NCBI RefSeq assembly: GCF_025370935.1
Contig: NC_133493.1
Coordinates: 3,800,899 to 3,864,898, forward strand
Direction of reading: 5' to 3'
From: Choristoneura fumiferana
Lineage: Eukaryota > Arthropoda > Insecta > Lepidoptera > Tortricidae
DNA length: 64,000 nt
Shown piece after piece: positions 42,238 to 54,639 of the stretch. The notes under the pieces are model-generated. The model was not told where the DNA came from. It made no database searches and saw nothing but the letters and a program-made list of their open reading frames with translations. The translations under genes were made by a program, and so were the position numbers. How positions within the stretch are numbered: position 1 is the first letter of the stretch; the number at the start of each line of letters is the position of its first letter.

Positions 42238-42458
42238 TAGAATGAGAGGGCTTGGGCTGTAGTTCCCACGCGGGCCCAGTGCGGATTGCGAACTTTAAAC
42301 TCACCATTGAATTGCTTCGCAGGTTTGCAGGTTTCCTCACGATTTTTCCTTAATTTCGCACATGAATTTTAAAAAACTCAGAGGTGCGGGGCGAGGTTCA
42401 AACCCACGATCCTCTGCTTGAGAGGCCATAGGACAAACCACTAGGCCACCACGGCTTT
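42238..42458 (-). mobile_element. tRNA-derived SINE, truncated
   Basis: AGGCCACCACGGC head and GAGAGGGCTTGGGCTGTAGT tail region. Lacks the extreme 3' end. Confidence 0.78.
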
Positions 42459-42465
42459 TTACAAG

Positions 42466-42760
42466 CTTTTATTTAGTTTCACCAGTCCCGCTGTCTGTCT
42501 GTCTGTAATCAAATCTTGCAAGTTAAATTCGACCAACTTCCAGTAGTTGAATAGACTTGAAATTTGGTACACTTATGTAAATTTTGTGACAATACAATAA
42601 TCTGGTAGCGGTAGTCCGGCCAGGATCGTCTCCGCAGGACGGAACTCTTCAACGGTTAATGGCATCGACTTGAAATTTTGTATGCAAATGTAGTTTGGAT
42701 GACAATACAAGTACAGTCAACAAAAGGTACAGTCAGCAAAAAAGCTTGTATTAAAAATGT
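42466..42760. repeat. Interspersed repeat family B, copy
   Basis: Close relative of 3497-3805, abutting the SINE at 42238-42458. Confidence 0.75.
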
Positions 42761-43275
42761 TTTTTTCCAATAACTTATTTAATCAAGTAGCGAGTACTAA
42801 AATACTTTGTATTAGCTTAGCATAGAACCTATCCACGCAGGTCACTTCTGTCTTCCCACATTAATTTATATCACAGGGTGGGGGTAATTTTTTTGGTACT
42901 AACATTTCAATTACGCGGACCCTTTTTCACGATGACAGTGGTCATTACTAGGTGCTATACAGGATGGCTCATTTAGATCGATTAGTATGGGAAAGTCTGA
43001 AACTATAAGACGTATGAAATCTACTCTTAGGAACCATGAAATCGATTTTAATAACAAGAAAAACTGCATTCATACACTTTAAAAGAAAACCTGTACTCAG
43101 TTCAGGCATCGAACCCGGTCATTTTGAAAAAAAATATATTTGGATATCGGTAGTGTAGGTCATATACGAGTATAGCATTATATGGGTGTTTCAAATTTTA
43201 GGTCCCACATAATATGTTTAAAAGTAAAGTAAACCCATTATGTGTCTAAGATTCCTACCGCAACGAACAAACGAC

Positions 43276-43385
43276 CTGATGATCTTGAAACGGCTGAACC
43301 GATTTTGATAAAACATGTCTAAAAACCATCGCTAGAAAACCTGCTTCCAAATAAAAAAAACCGCATTCAAATCGGTTCATCAATA
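43276..43385 (-). repeat. Interspersed repeat family A, fragment
   Basis: AAACGGCTGAACCGATTTTG and AACCGCATTCAAATCGGTTC. Confidence 0.68.
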
Positions 43386-44247
43386 TAAAAAACCAGTTCC
43401 AAATGTTCTAGATATTCCCGTCAGAACCTATGCAGTTTCCGTTGCAAGTTAAATAAATGCTTGCAAAAAAGTGCAAAGTGACGTCAACTCTATAGGACTG
43501 GCAGAAAACTTACGAAGAAACTTCTTTGTTTCATCTCTTTGTTATTAGACTGTAGGTAAACATAGTAAAGCTGTACACAGTATATTTACACAGTAACTGT
43601 GTTCTATACACACGGTCTCAGTACTAGCCTCTCGAGACCCAAGCCTGCCTGAATGATATACTGCCGATTGTGTGTGCTTGCAAGGATTTATTGACTGATT
43701 CACTTAATTGATACTGATTTATTCAGGAAGATTGACATTTAGTATATACTTTGTAATTTGGAACGCCAAGAGCGTAAACAATAAAGACGTTCTTGCGGGT
43801 GCCGTTAATGTTCACCCACAAATAATGGACTCGGAGTATAGGTACCTACGACTTAACGCCCTAATAATTCAAACCCTTGAATTGACGAATTATTACATAG
43901 ATATCATTATTTATTGTTTGTTTGCTCAACTAAAATAAGATTAATTATAAGGATTTTAAGATTTCTAAATATAAAAAGATTTTGTAAAGTCTGCTCACTC
44001 ATTATTCATTTATTCTACAGAATTTTTATTCGTAAATATATTTATAAGAATGGATAATTTCATGTTACGCTAAATTTCCAAAATACGCGTTTCCTCAGAG
44101 AGGGCCTGGCGAGATCGACTGTTCACCCTGAAAACCTTTACCTATCCAAAAACGTAAGAGCTGTTTCAGAGACCCCTTAAAAAAACAAGAATTCTAATGA
44201 TAAAGAAACCTAATGGAGATTTCTGCAACCAAATAACAAATTCTACG
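43386..44247. other. No gene recognised
   Basis: A minus-strand acceptor-like GGTTTTCAG near 44136 has a short open frame but only a weak donor and no family match. Confidence 0.4.
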
Positions 44248-44255
44248 TCAACACC

Positions 44256-44562
44256 CAGTGGCGTAGTTAGGTGGACAAGGGCCCCAGTTCATAGAAAAGT
44301 AATTGGCCCCTCGCCCCCTCTTTCCACGTACTCAGCTTGAACTTAAAAAAACCTTATAAAGGCCTTCAAAATTATAGACAGGAATAAAGGATACAGTGAG
44401 TTAACTTATCCCTAGTATGCTCGAGGTGAGCCTGTTCACAAGATTTTTTTTCCCCTCTTTTTCTTTTATGCTCCTCTCTTGTCAAAGCTTAGGTAAAGGG
44501 CCCCCTGAGCTCCGGGGCCCTGGTGCACTGCACCACCTGGTCCAACGATAGCTACGCCACTG
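44256..44562. mobile_element. hAT-type MITE (CAGTGGCGTAG ends), near-perfect 8-bp TSD
   Basis: Flanks TCAACACC (44248-44255) and TCAATACC (44563-44570) agree at 7 of 8 positions. The TIR is CAGTGGCGTAG(T/C)TA. 307 bp, noncoding. Confidence 0.86.
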
Positions 44563-45097
44563 TCAATACCCCGAGTAAGCGTAAGCAAATGTGACTTGGA
44601 GTAATATCACTAAAATAACTTCGCAACAGCAATATTGCGAAAAAACACACGAGCTTTTTTATAGCGTGGTAAACTTTTTAAACGTGCGAATAAGGCATTC
44701 TTGTAAGCTGTTTTCCCGGGGAAAGTTATACCCGCATCCAGGTGTTGCAAACATATTCTGTAGAACCCAATTTGTTATTTTTTCTTTCATAAAACGACGT
44801 GATGAAAAGGTTTCATGTTTTCAGGTGTCCTCAACGTTGCTTATTTTTTTTGAGTTGCGTAAGTTAATTTTGCGTTTGTGTGGAAAATAATGAGATTTAT
44901 GCTTAGAAATGACGGTTTTTAAGACATACTTAGGTACAGAGAGTAAATAAACAAGTAAATTCTTAATTTTATGTATGGTTACGTCAATTAAACTATTAAA
45001 GCCGAGAACTGCATTTTTTAAGAAGTACCTAACTGACAGAAAAAATGATTAATTTTCACATATTGATTTTTATTTACATATAAAGCTTAGCTTAGTA

Positions 45098-45232
45098 TAC
45101 CATGTAGGCGACAGGCTAGCAACCTGTCACTATTGTACCGTTTTTTTTTGTATCCGAAGCGGTAACGTTTCGTGTGCTCTGCCTACCCCATTTGGGAATA
45201 CAGGCGTGATGTTTGTGTGTGTGTGTGTGTAA
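45098..45232 (+). repeat. (GT)n-tailed repeat, copy
   Basis: GTAGGCGACAGGCTAGCAAC to (GT)n, as at 13740-14038. Confidence 0.8.
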
Positions 45233-45581
45233 TAAAGCTCACACATCTCACATCATCATCTCGGCCTGTTTTTCAAACAGAAGGTAGGTAATTACTGTTT
45301 CTACATAAATAACTAAACTAAACTAGTTCGGTGGCCATCTGTGATTGCTCTGTCTATATTTTATTTCAATATCAGCTTCTTGGTACAGATCCAATAACGA
45401 AAATCCAATATCGGGCTAATTATTTTTATGAAGTTGTAAGCTATCATTAGGCGTGTATTGCCTTGTCTCGATGTAATTAGTGGCATGGGCGACCGTAAGA
45501 CAAGGGGTATGAAGCTAATGGACTCAAGCGGCCATTAGGGGTACAACATTTGGTGCTAGGGGCGGCGGGCACTGGGAAAGT

Positions 45582-45934
45582 GTACCGGATGTGGCCTGTA
45601 ATATGAGCGAGAAATTAAATCATAGGTCATACTCGTCAAACCGAACAACATTAGTTCAGCGACTTTTAAAAATAATTAGTGTTTTAATGTGCATTACACT
45701 TTTAAGTTTATACGAAGAAGCAATGTAAAGCCAGATGTGTGATGTTTGTAGCGTGACAGGCGACGTCAGTTGGGTTCTAGGATGGCGTACATTGATAGCA
45801 GTAATTAATTTGTATGAAAAAAGGAAAATTCAAAGACTCCATTATTTTTAAAAGGCGCTGAACTAATGTTGTTCAGTTTGACGAGGACGATCTATGTTTC
45901 AAATTTTTGCTCGCATTACAGGCCACACCCGGTA
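45582..45934. mobile_element. Foldback MITE, copy 3 (TACCGGxTGTGG ends)
   Basis: TACCGGATGTGGCCTGTAAT and ATTACAGGCCACACCCGGTA ends. The arms contain AACATTAGTTCAGCGACTTT and its inverse. Confidence 0.82.
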
Positions 45935-46017
45935 GAATGCAGCACAATGCAAAAAAATTGCGCGGAAAAAGTTTTTGAAATTCGAACGTTATGAATGAAG
46001 AACAGCTATGAAGAATA

Positions 46018-46090
46018 GACGCCGTGGTGGCCTAGCTAGGTGGTTTGACCTATGGCTTCTCGAACAGGGAATCGTGGGTTCAAATCTGGA
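46018..46090 (+). mobile_element. SINE head fragment
   Basis: GCCGTGGTGGCCTAGCTAGG with a 4-base insertion and GTGGGTTCAAATCT. Only the tRNA-like head is present. Confidence 0.7.
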
Positions 46091-47094
46091 CTGATAAATT
46101 ACCGAGAGCGTGGAATCGCATACATAGTGGTATTAAAACAAATCAAATCAGCCCAGATAGATACCCACTGTTGAGTATAAGCCTTTTCATTTTCACGCCA
46201 CATTGCCCGCTTAAGCTTAAAATAAGTTACTCTTACTGTATTTCGTATTTCATTTTTTTACAACCCTCCTTCCTTCCCTTCCTTTCCTTTTTTTTCCTTT
46301 TTTTCTACTACTACCTACCTCTAGTTTTCATTTTATTGTGTTTATTTGGAGTTCTTTTAATTTAAATCTGCACAGAGCCTTCATTGTATTGTATTGTAAA
46401 ACTCTTTATTGTACATAAAAAACACATGAAAATAACAGAACACAGGATAATAAGATGTACAAAGGCGAACAACGAATGACAGGACATCAGACACAAGAGT
46501 AGACACTACAAGTACAATAAAAAGGTAAAAGAACCGAAATTTTAATTGTTCCAGCCTGATTCAAACTATTTTTTGCTATTTCTCTCATTCCTCTGTGCGC
46601 CGCTCCTTCACGTAGCATTTGGCGCTAACGATAGCGCTTATACATTAGTAATAATTATTGGCGTGCACCCGAGGCGAGTCCCTAATTACTGACCCCTATA
46701 ACTGGTAATTTATTCTATATCGCACCGTATTGTGTGCGCAGGAAAAGAAAAAATAAATGGTGCGGAGTCAGGATCGTTAGAGATCTTGCCAGAGGAATGA
46801 GAATTTCAGAGATGCTATTCTTATATAACTCCGTAATGGCGTTAAATAAGTGAAAGCAGTGTATGAAACAAACTGCGACACCAGTGAAGAGCTATTTGTA
46901 ATTATAGAGAAAAATTTACGCACCTGAACGAGTTGAATGTGTTTCTAACATCTACTTGTGCGTGTCACTGTGGTTAGTGTTTTTAATGTTTTTTTTATTT
47001 TAGTTGCATTGTGTGTTTTCTTTATTTTGTTATTTTTTTTGTTTGTAATTAGTTTTGTATATTGATTTTATTGCTTTTTGTTTGTTGTTTTTTT
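46091..47094. other. No gene recognised, retroposon tails
   Basis: Pyrimidine-rich 46260-46330, then an (ATTGT)-type retroposon end at 46380-46440. A possible inverted pair CTCATTCCTCTG (46584) and CAGAGGAATGAG (46791) may mark a MITE. Confidence 0.4.
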
Positions 47095-47290
47095 TTTCTA
47101 GTTAATATTTGTCCCCTTCCGTGAAGTCGCCAAGCGGTCACAGCGGAAGACCAGCGTTGGCCTCCACGGCCAACACTATGCTGAGCTGGGACCGTTTCGC
47201 GATTTCGCATATTTTTTTTTTTATAATGTACTTTTATTCTATGTTTTATATACTTAATGTGTGAAGAGCGAATACAATATTTCTATTTCT
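47095..47290 (+). repeat. Retroposon 3'-UTR-like repeat
   Basis: CAGCGGAAGACCAGCGTTGG, ACTATGCTGAGCTGGGACCG and ATTTCTATTTCTATTT end. Diverged relatives: 48420-48500 (plus) and 37240-37320 (minus). Confidence 0.55.
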
Positions 47291-47836
47291 ATTTACTTAA
47301 TTATGTTAAAGGATACGAAATACAACGCATTTCATTCGTTTTAGATATCTTGTTCTATAGTAACATTATGCTATGACTGTATATCCGATAGAAATAATGT
47401 AAATTTTATTTTTCAATATACCACTGGATTCGATCACCGAACTGAATACAAGTTTTTTCTAAGAATTGAACATTGTACGTCTTATAGTTTCAGACTTGCA
47501 TATACAGACCGATCTAAAATGTGCCACTGTATAGATCCAAGATGACAATGATGGAAATTTTTAGTACTAGATGTCGCCTCTGTCGTCACATAAAACTTAG
47601 AATCGGGACCTCTACTCTAACCAGACACCGTTAAAGTCAAGTTAAATTTACTACTGGGAAACAATCGAGTTAGCGACATAGTTAAGGAGGGTCGTAAATC
47701 AAAGTTTAAGCACTCGTAAAAAGTTGGTCGGCAACTGTGTTGGCAACGCATTAACCGACCACGCGAATAGATTGTGTTCTGTTCTTGATTCGAAAGCTTC
47801 GTTTCAAGGTGGCGATAGGGGATGGGCCCTCAGTTA

Positions 47837-48842
47837 GATAAAGCCGGCCACACATACGCTAGGTTGTATAACCGTTGGTTACCTATGCCTGCGCAGTTCA
47901 TTTATACCGGCACTAGCTTTTGCCCGCGGCTTCGCCCGAGTGGAATTCGGTTATCGCGCGCTGTTCCCTCGGGAACTGTGCATTTTCCGGAATAAAAAGT
48001 AGTCTATGTCACTCTGTGGCTCATAAACTATCTCTATACCAAAAATCACATCGATCCGTCGCTCCGTTTCGACGTGAAAGACTGACAAACAAACATACAA
48101 ACATATACATACATAATGTAATATTTTTGTGGCCTGTATTACTCTGTTAGTTTTAATTCACAAATTAAGCTCTCTTATTCTTTAAGCCTGTTCGTAGCTC
48201 TTATTCGTATCGTTTTAACTCAATTTCTATCAACATTGTTATTATTATTGTTCCCTTATTATTGTTCTGGTTTTATTTCGCGTTGTCTGCTGATGCCATA
48301 ATTGTGCAGCCATAATAACCATTGGTTAGGTATAACCTAGCATGTAATGACTGGCTATACCGTAGCTATTTATTTTAGTTTCGTACTATTTTTGTATTTG
48401 TTTTGTTTTGGTGACTTTCCGTAATTTCATTCTCCTGTGGCCCGGCGGAAGACTGCTGGTTTTCAACCAGCGATATGCTGAGCCGGGATTGCTTGCCACA
48501 GTAAAATCTTTCACATAAAACCTTTCTTTTGTTTCTTCTTCTTTATATTATAAAATATTGGATATGTATTTTTCTTAATGGCAACGTGTAACATGACTTC
48601 TTGCCTGCGCAAGCAGCTAAATATGTTATTTCATATTTTATGGTTATGCCTGCACAAATAAACTGTGCAGCCATAGTAACCATCGGTTAGGTATATAGCA
48701 TTACGACTCTACGGCGCAGATGGTTTGAACGTGTTTGTGCACGTTACGTGTGTGTGCCCTATGAAACTCGGTCGAGCCTGTTGGTATTGCTTGCACACGC
48801 AAAATCGACACACAAAACCTAGCGTTTGTGACCAGCTTTATC
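47837..48842. mobile_element. Composite foldback element with nested insertions
   Basis: AGATAAAGCCGGCCACACAT...ACGCTAGGTTGT at the left and ACCTAGCGTTTGTGACCAGC at the right are inverted. A second layer, GTGCAGCCATAATAACCATTGGTTAGGTAT (48298-48328 region; 48667-48695), repeats inside. The left arm is broken by a family-E copy (47910-48115) and a retroposon 3' end lies at 48360-48560. Confidence 0.6.
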
Positions 48843-48889
48843 AGAAAATATTGGACATGTAGTTTTCTTTGGCAATTAACGCACAGTAG

Positions 48890-49495
48890 AAAAACCGGCC
48901 AAGAGCGTATCGAGCACGCCCAAAATAGGGTTCCGTAGCCATTACGAAAATTAAAATATTTTCTAAGGATTTCGTATTTTATACGGAATCTTCCAAGTTT
49001 AGGTATATTTTATACCTTCGGCTGTTATTTACTCTTAAACTACTAATAATTCTCAAGAAAACTTAGCATTTATAGTATTCTGATTTTTTTTTAAATTTCC
49101 ACCCACTGGTTTAGATTCGACTTTCGACTTTCAAGAAAATTTGTACTTTAAAGTTGAATATTTCGCAAACACATCACTGAATCGAATAATTGTCTTAGCA
49201 AACCCCTAATGGTTTTAAAATACCTATCCAACGATACCCCATACTATAGGGTTGGATTAGAAAAAAAAATCACCCCCACTTTACGTCTATGGGAGGTACC
49301 CTAAAAAATATTTAATTTTTAATTTTTTAATGTACCATTTTGTCGGCACAGTTTACATATATATCCGTGCACAATTACAGCTTTCTAGCATTGATAGTCC
49401 CTGAGCAAAGCCGCGGACGGACGGACAGACAGACAGACAGACATGGCGAAACTATAAGGGGTCCGTTTTTGCCATTTTGCCTCCGGAACCCTAAA
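48890..49495 (+). repeat. Interspersed repeat family D, long copy
   Basis: AAACCGGCCAAGAGCGTATC, AGGGTTCCGTAGCC, GACAGACAGACAGACATGGC and TCCGGAACCCTAAAAA. Contains GTTTACATATATATCCGTGC as in 27650-27700. Confidence 0.75.
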
Positions 49496-49869
49496 AAGGA
49501 GCAGTATTCCGTCTCGGCAGCGTCCTTGATATATTTACCTACGCCGGCTCGGTACACAAACGCGCGATAGGGCTGCCTACTCTACTAACTGTCACTCTTC
49601 AGTTATGTATTTGATTTGATAATGTCAGGTGAAATTTAGGTGAAATTTAAAGTAGGGAAAGTACTAATCCTTTCCCTAAGCTCCTAAGAGCTTTATGGAG
49701 TTATTGAAGGAATGGACGTTATTTTCATAAACCACAAAACGTATTACGTTTTAAACGGTTTTATTTAGCTTCATCACTACGTATATTTGTTACTTACAAA
49801 TAAGTTACGGAGAAGTATTTGCGCCTCTTCTGGGAAAACTTCATTAGATACATTTTTATTATACTATAT
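49496..49869. other. No gene recognised
   Basis: Separates the family-D repeat from the non-LTR fragment. No motif seen. Confidence 0.4.
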
Positions 49870-50401
49870 TAGCTGCAGTGCAGCCCTCCACAAGGTGTTG
49901 GTGTCCAGGCTTCTCAGCAGGAATACAAAGTTAAGGATCTATAAAACTGTCATAAGACCTGTCCTTATGTATGGCTGTGAGGCCTGGACACTAACACAAA
50001 AAGGAATATCAACTCTTGTAGCGGAAAGGAAGGTCTTGCGTAAGATCCTGGGACCTGTCAAGAGAGACGACGGCACGTGGAGGATCCGTAAAAACAGAGA
50101 GATCCAGGAGCTGGTGGCTGAACCCAACATCATCGGCGTAACAAAATCACACAGACTTCGCTGGTTCGGCCACCTACTACGAATGGGAGAGGATCGGGCT
50201 GCCAAAAGAGCGTACGTGGGACGACCGGCTGGTCGCCGCCCGGTTGGGCGACCCAGGTACCGCTGGGAGGACAGTGTCCAGGCGGATCTGCGACGTCTCC
50301 AAGTCGACGACTGGCAAGAGGCTGCGCACGATCGGGACAGATGGCGTGCTCTCGTTTCGGAGGCCAAGACCCTCTTTGGGTCCCTGAGCCAAATTAGTTA
50401 G
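49870..50401 (+). pseudogene. Non-LTR retrotransposon reverse transcriptase C-terminal fragment
   Basis: An open frame of about 175 codons reads LRIYKTVIRPVLMYGCEAWT, ERKVLRKILGPVKRDDGTWR, HRLRWFGHLLRMGEDRAAKR and GRRPVGRPRYRWEDSVQADL, ending in the natural stop after GSLSQIS. It covers the post-palm part of a non-LTR polyprotein ending in GRPxYRWxD. The first ~25 codons of the longer ORF (from 49787) are unrelated flank. 5' truncated, without palm motifs, therefore inactive, but with no stops in the retained part it is the youngest-looking coding remnant here. Confidence 0.87.
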
Positions 50402-50709
50402 TTAGTTAGATGAATTTAAGCATCCGTATACCGAACAATACTGTTTATATCGACGTGACATAATTAGGTTCGTAATAAATGCGCGTGAGTCCGTTCGTAA
50501 CCGCGGAGCACTCGCGACTGATGGTTGCCGAGGTATGCTAAGAATTCGTGGCGCGTAGATATAACTCGCGTTCCGGCCGTTTGTATGAAGACGGTATACT
50601 GCTACTTTTTTGTACTGTGATTAAGGTCTCTGCCCACTACATCGTATTATACCGTGACCGTAAGAGCAACGTGTGAGACAAAAATATATTCTTTGTACAA
50701 GTCAACGCA

Positions 50710-51000
50710 CTTTTTTTTTTTCGACTGAATGGAAAACGAGCAAGTGGGTCTCCTGATGGTAAGAGATCACCACCGCCCATAGACACCTGCAACACCAGGG
50801 GGATTGCATGCGTTGCCAACCTAGAGGCTTAAGATGGGATACCTGAAGTGCCAATGAATCCACCGGCTGTCTTACTCTCCACGCCGAAACGCAACAATGC
50901 AAACACTGCTGCCTCACGGCAGGATTAGCGACCAAGATGGTGGTAGCAATCCGGGCGGGCCTTTCACAAGGTCCTACCACCTGCAAAACACGATTATAAT
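50710..51000 (-). repeat. Interspersed repeat family C, inverted copy
   Basis: TTTTTTTTTTCGACTGAATGG to CAAGGTCCTACCACCTGCAA. A 49-bp piece of the same family recurs at 51214-51262. Confidence 0.8.
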
Positions 51001-51346
51001 TCAGGAAAGGTCCAACTAGTATCAATCTTTTCGGAACATCTTCTTCAAAGGTAGTCGTGTTCACGGCGGTGGCGCTCCCCGCACCGCTCCCTTCATTCTC
51101 TGCTCTATTTAATTTAGTAATTTTGTCAAATATGTCTCACTAGGGTCTAAGTAATATTATTCTTACCATACTAGTTTTGTACCAGGAATATTTTTTTCTC
51201 TACCGATGCTATGATGGTGGTTGCAATCCGGGCGGACCTTGCACAAGGTCCTACCACCTGCGATGTAAATAAACTCTTAAGCGATAAGGCCGCCTATTGC
51301 TTACCTTGTAATTTTCTCTGCGTACCTGTTTTCTGTATCGCTTACT

Positions 51347-51391
51347 ATTTCTGGTGTACAATAAAGAGTAATTGTATTGTATTGTATTGTA
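51347..51391 (+). repeat. Non-LTR 3' end with (ATTGT)n tail
   Basis: TTTCTGGTGTACAATAAAGA plus the ATTGT tail, as at 8661-8706. Confidence 0.68.
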
Positions 51392-51568
51392 AAAAGAGCT
51401 CTGGTTGGCTAGTGGAGGAGATACGTTTGCGCATCTGTCAACTAACAAGCCAATGGCGTGACGGCCGCGCGCGCGCTCCTTCGCCCCCTCCCGCGTCCCC
51501 CACAGCTCCACCGCCAATTTGGTCCGTATTTCGCTCACTGCGCTGGTTATCGCCAGGAGCTCTTTTTA
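51389..51568. mobile_element. MITE, TAAAAAGAGCTC ends
   Basis: TAAAAAGAGCTCTGG and the inverse CCAGGAGCTCTTTTTA. The GC-rich interior includes CGCGCGCGCTCC. It sits at the end of the ATTGT tail. Confidence 0.65.
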
Positions 51569-51570
51569 CG

Positions 51571-52030
51571 TGCGTTGATTTGTATTGAAAATTACTATAT
51601 AGACTTAGTTAGCACGTTTCTTAACCAACCGTCGCCGTCGCGTGCTATGCATGTGCGTTACATTCCGTGATTGACACGTTACTATTACGATTTTGGTATG
51701 ATGTGGTGTAGTAGGTAGAGACCTTTAAACAACAAGATGAAGATTAGTCAGTTAGAGTTCCGTGTGATAAGTCCATTTGTTGGAAAGCTACGTTGCCACA
51801 GACAGACAGACATGGCGTCAAACTTATAACCCTCCCTCTTTTTGTGCAGGGTTGAAGACACGTATCACGTTTCTCTAACAAAGATTCGCAGGCTCAGGCT
51901 TGGAATTAAACGCCCTCAGCGGATTATCAGACGAGCATAAAATTACGAAGTAGGTAGGTACTGCTGTAACGTAAGAACGCCGTAACTTGACGCACGAACT
52001 GAGAAACTGACACAGTGCCATGGAGATTGG
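51571..52030. other. No gene recognised
   Basis: Includes a fragment of repeat family A at 51795-51856. Confidence 0.4.
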
Positions 52031-52494
52031 CTAACAAATATTATTTATGATTGTTTTTTTGGAGTCTTTTTGTATTTTTTATTTCAACTCCAAATTTGTT
52101 ACTTTTAATATTATTTATTTTTTACTAGCAAAACGTTTGCTCAAAAAAATCTAACCTTTGCTCAGGCTAAACTCGACACATATTTAGCAATAAATTTATA
52201 AGACCAAGCCAGATCTATAACTGGTCGCTTTCGAAAATCTATACATATATTTTTTTATCTAAGATTCACAAAATAAACAAATAGACAGATAAACAAATTG
52301 AATTGCTCGCTTACAGATTCTAATTTCTTACATACAAATTCATCATGTAGTGCAGGGATCACCAATTAGTTTATTTGGGGGTCCGGTTTTTAAAGCTAAG
52401 AATACCATCGCGGTCCGTTTCTACTTGAGTTTATTAAATAAACAAATGTTATTTACAGAAAGTAACAAAAATTTTTTTGTCATATCAATCATCG

Positions 52495-52835
52495 TCATCA
52501 TCATCATGGTAGCCGAAAGACGTCCACTGCTGGACATAGCCCCCCCCCCCCTCAAGGCTCTCCACTCAGACCGGTCTTGTGCTTTCCGCATCCACCGCGA
52601 TCCAGCGATCTTAACCAGGTCGTCACTCCATCTTGTTGGAGGCCTACCGACAGCTCGTCTCCCGGTCCGCGGACGCCATTCGAGAACCTTCTGACTCTAT
52701 CGGCCATCAGTCCTGCTAGCAATGTGCCCCGCCCACTGCCACTTCAGTTTCGCAATTCTTCGGGCTATGTCGGTAACCTTAGTTTTACTGCGGATATCAT
52801 CATTTCTGATTCTATCCCGCAGAGAAACCCCAAGC
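52495..52835 (-). mobile_element. Non-LTR retrotransposon C-terminal remnant (RTE-like)
   Basis: Near-identical by eye to 17999-18310 in the same orientation, with a C-homopolymer (52540-52551) where that copy has CCTCCCC. Begins with a (CATCAT)n tail. Confidence 0.83.
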
Positions 52836-53904
52836 ATAAACCGATCATTTCAATGTGAACTATTAGATATTAACTCCATGACACAGGTTACAGTTTAGTC
52901 AATGTAGAGTGGTTAACACCTCTAAGTTAAAGTTTTTATTCCATTTTTGTTTTCTCTACATTCTCTTTGTAGCACAATATTTTAGACTATCGCGTTCATT
53001 ACTAATTTTATGAATAAAAAAAATGTATACAAATAAATAAATATAGTTAATCCTGATCGTGTTTGTGATAAAACGAAAACAGTGAGTGATACTGTGAGTG
53101 TATTTTGCCATGACTTTAAAGTGTTTTCGAGTTCCAGTAGTAGTGGGTAGGAAGAGGGTAGATCGGGTACGTCCGATTTAGTTTTTCTGACTGACAGTTA
53201 TACCAGCATACCCGCAATTCTCCAGTCGTCTCGTGATCATAGCGCATGCGACTGTGCCGAAATATCAAACTGCTCTAAAATCAAGGTACGCAGAACAAAA
53301 CCCGAATTTGATTCATAAAATTATCTTTGTTTGATCGCGGGGATTATAGCATCTGTGTGATATACTTCAAACTCTCGGTTTGACATTCGTCACTTATAAG
53401 AATAGTAAGTACCCTGTTTATTTAGTAAACATATCACTTATTAATACAATAATTCAAGATACGTCGGCCGCATTCGGAAGTAGTCCTGTCATCCGAATTA
53501 TCACAATGGCAACGGATTATTCACTAATAATGCATACTTCGAGTTTTTTTGTATGACTGCCACGCCCGTGTGTACGCACCCTAACGGAGATTGTACAGAA
53601 CGGGAAAGGTTTATAAAGACGCGGCCACATGGAAGAGTTAATCGAGCGGCTGCGTTAGATACAAACTCGGAATCGTGCGCAAAAAAGAATTCTGCTCCGT
53701 AATACAATGAACTATGAGGCTAAATCTAGCCCACAGAAACTGGAAAAAACAGGAAAAGAAACGAATTCTATAAAAAGCTAGAGTTTACTCGCAGCTTCAC
53801 AGGTGTAAATCATTATACTTAGTTTTTTTAGCATTAGAATGAAGGTAAGCGATCTTGACGTGTCTTTTTATTGAAAAACACTTTTGGAAAATGAGTCACA
53901 GCAA
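52836..53904. other. No gene recognised
   Basis: A 68-codon minus ORF at 53501-53707 has no recognisable motif. Confidence 0.4.
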
Positions 53905-54425
53905 ATATGATTGTTTTTTTGGAGTATTTTTGTATTTTTTATTTCAACTCCAAATTTGTTACTTTTACGGGTATCGCGTGAAACCATGTCGTAAATACAA
54001 ACTGAGACATGGATGCACAGAAAAACCAGAAAAAGAGACCAGCACTGGAAAACGAACCCAGGTCCTCAGCATTCCGTGCTGCGTGCTATAACCCCTACAC
54101 CACTGTCGGACAGGAATCTAGACACGATTTTTTCCTATGCATACATATCTCAGGTTGCTTATTTCTACTATGCTATTTAAGCAGCAGCACTAGCGACATC
54201 TATGTTGCGTCGACAGACGTCACATTCTTCCGCAACTAACCGCTCACCCAGACTAGAGATGTCGCTACCAAGCAATCAAGTTATGATTGATTTTTTGGAG
54301 TATTTTTGTATTTTTTATTTCAACTCCAAATTTGTTACTTTTACCATATCGTAAATACAAACTGAAACATGGATGCACAGAAAAACCAGAAAAAAGAGAC
54401 CAGCACTGGGAATCGAACCCTTTTC
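53905..54425 (-). mobile_element. tRNA-like SINE, 1.5 copies in tandem
   Basis: TTTTTGTATTTTTTATTTCAACTCC starts two successive units (53920 and 54298). Each continues to TGCACAGAAAAACCAGAAAA. The first has the degraded B-box GAACCCAGGTCCTCAGC. The second stops at AATCGAACCC. Confidence 0.7.
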
Positions 54426-54639
54426 CCCTCGAACTGTTATGGGTCACTTTCCACCCTCGGTTATCAATCTACTATTGCCATTGTGTTTTGTCGGAAAAAA
54501 TCGTGTGTATCTTGCTTTCTCAACGAACTTACTAAAGGTAACTGAAACTAATTTAGACAGCAAGATAAATAAATAGACATGCCGTGGTTCTTATTGCAAT
54601 GTCATTAATGTCCAATTTTGACAAAATCACACGTCTTCG

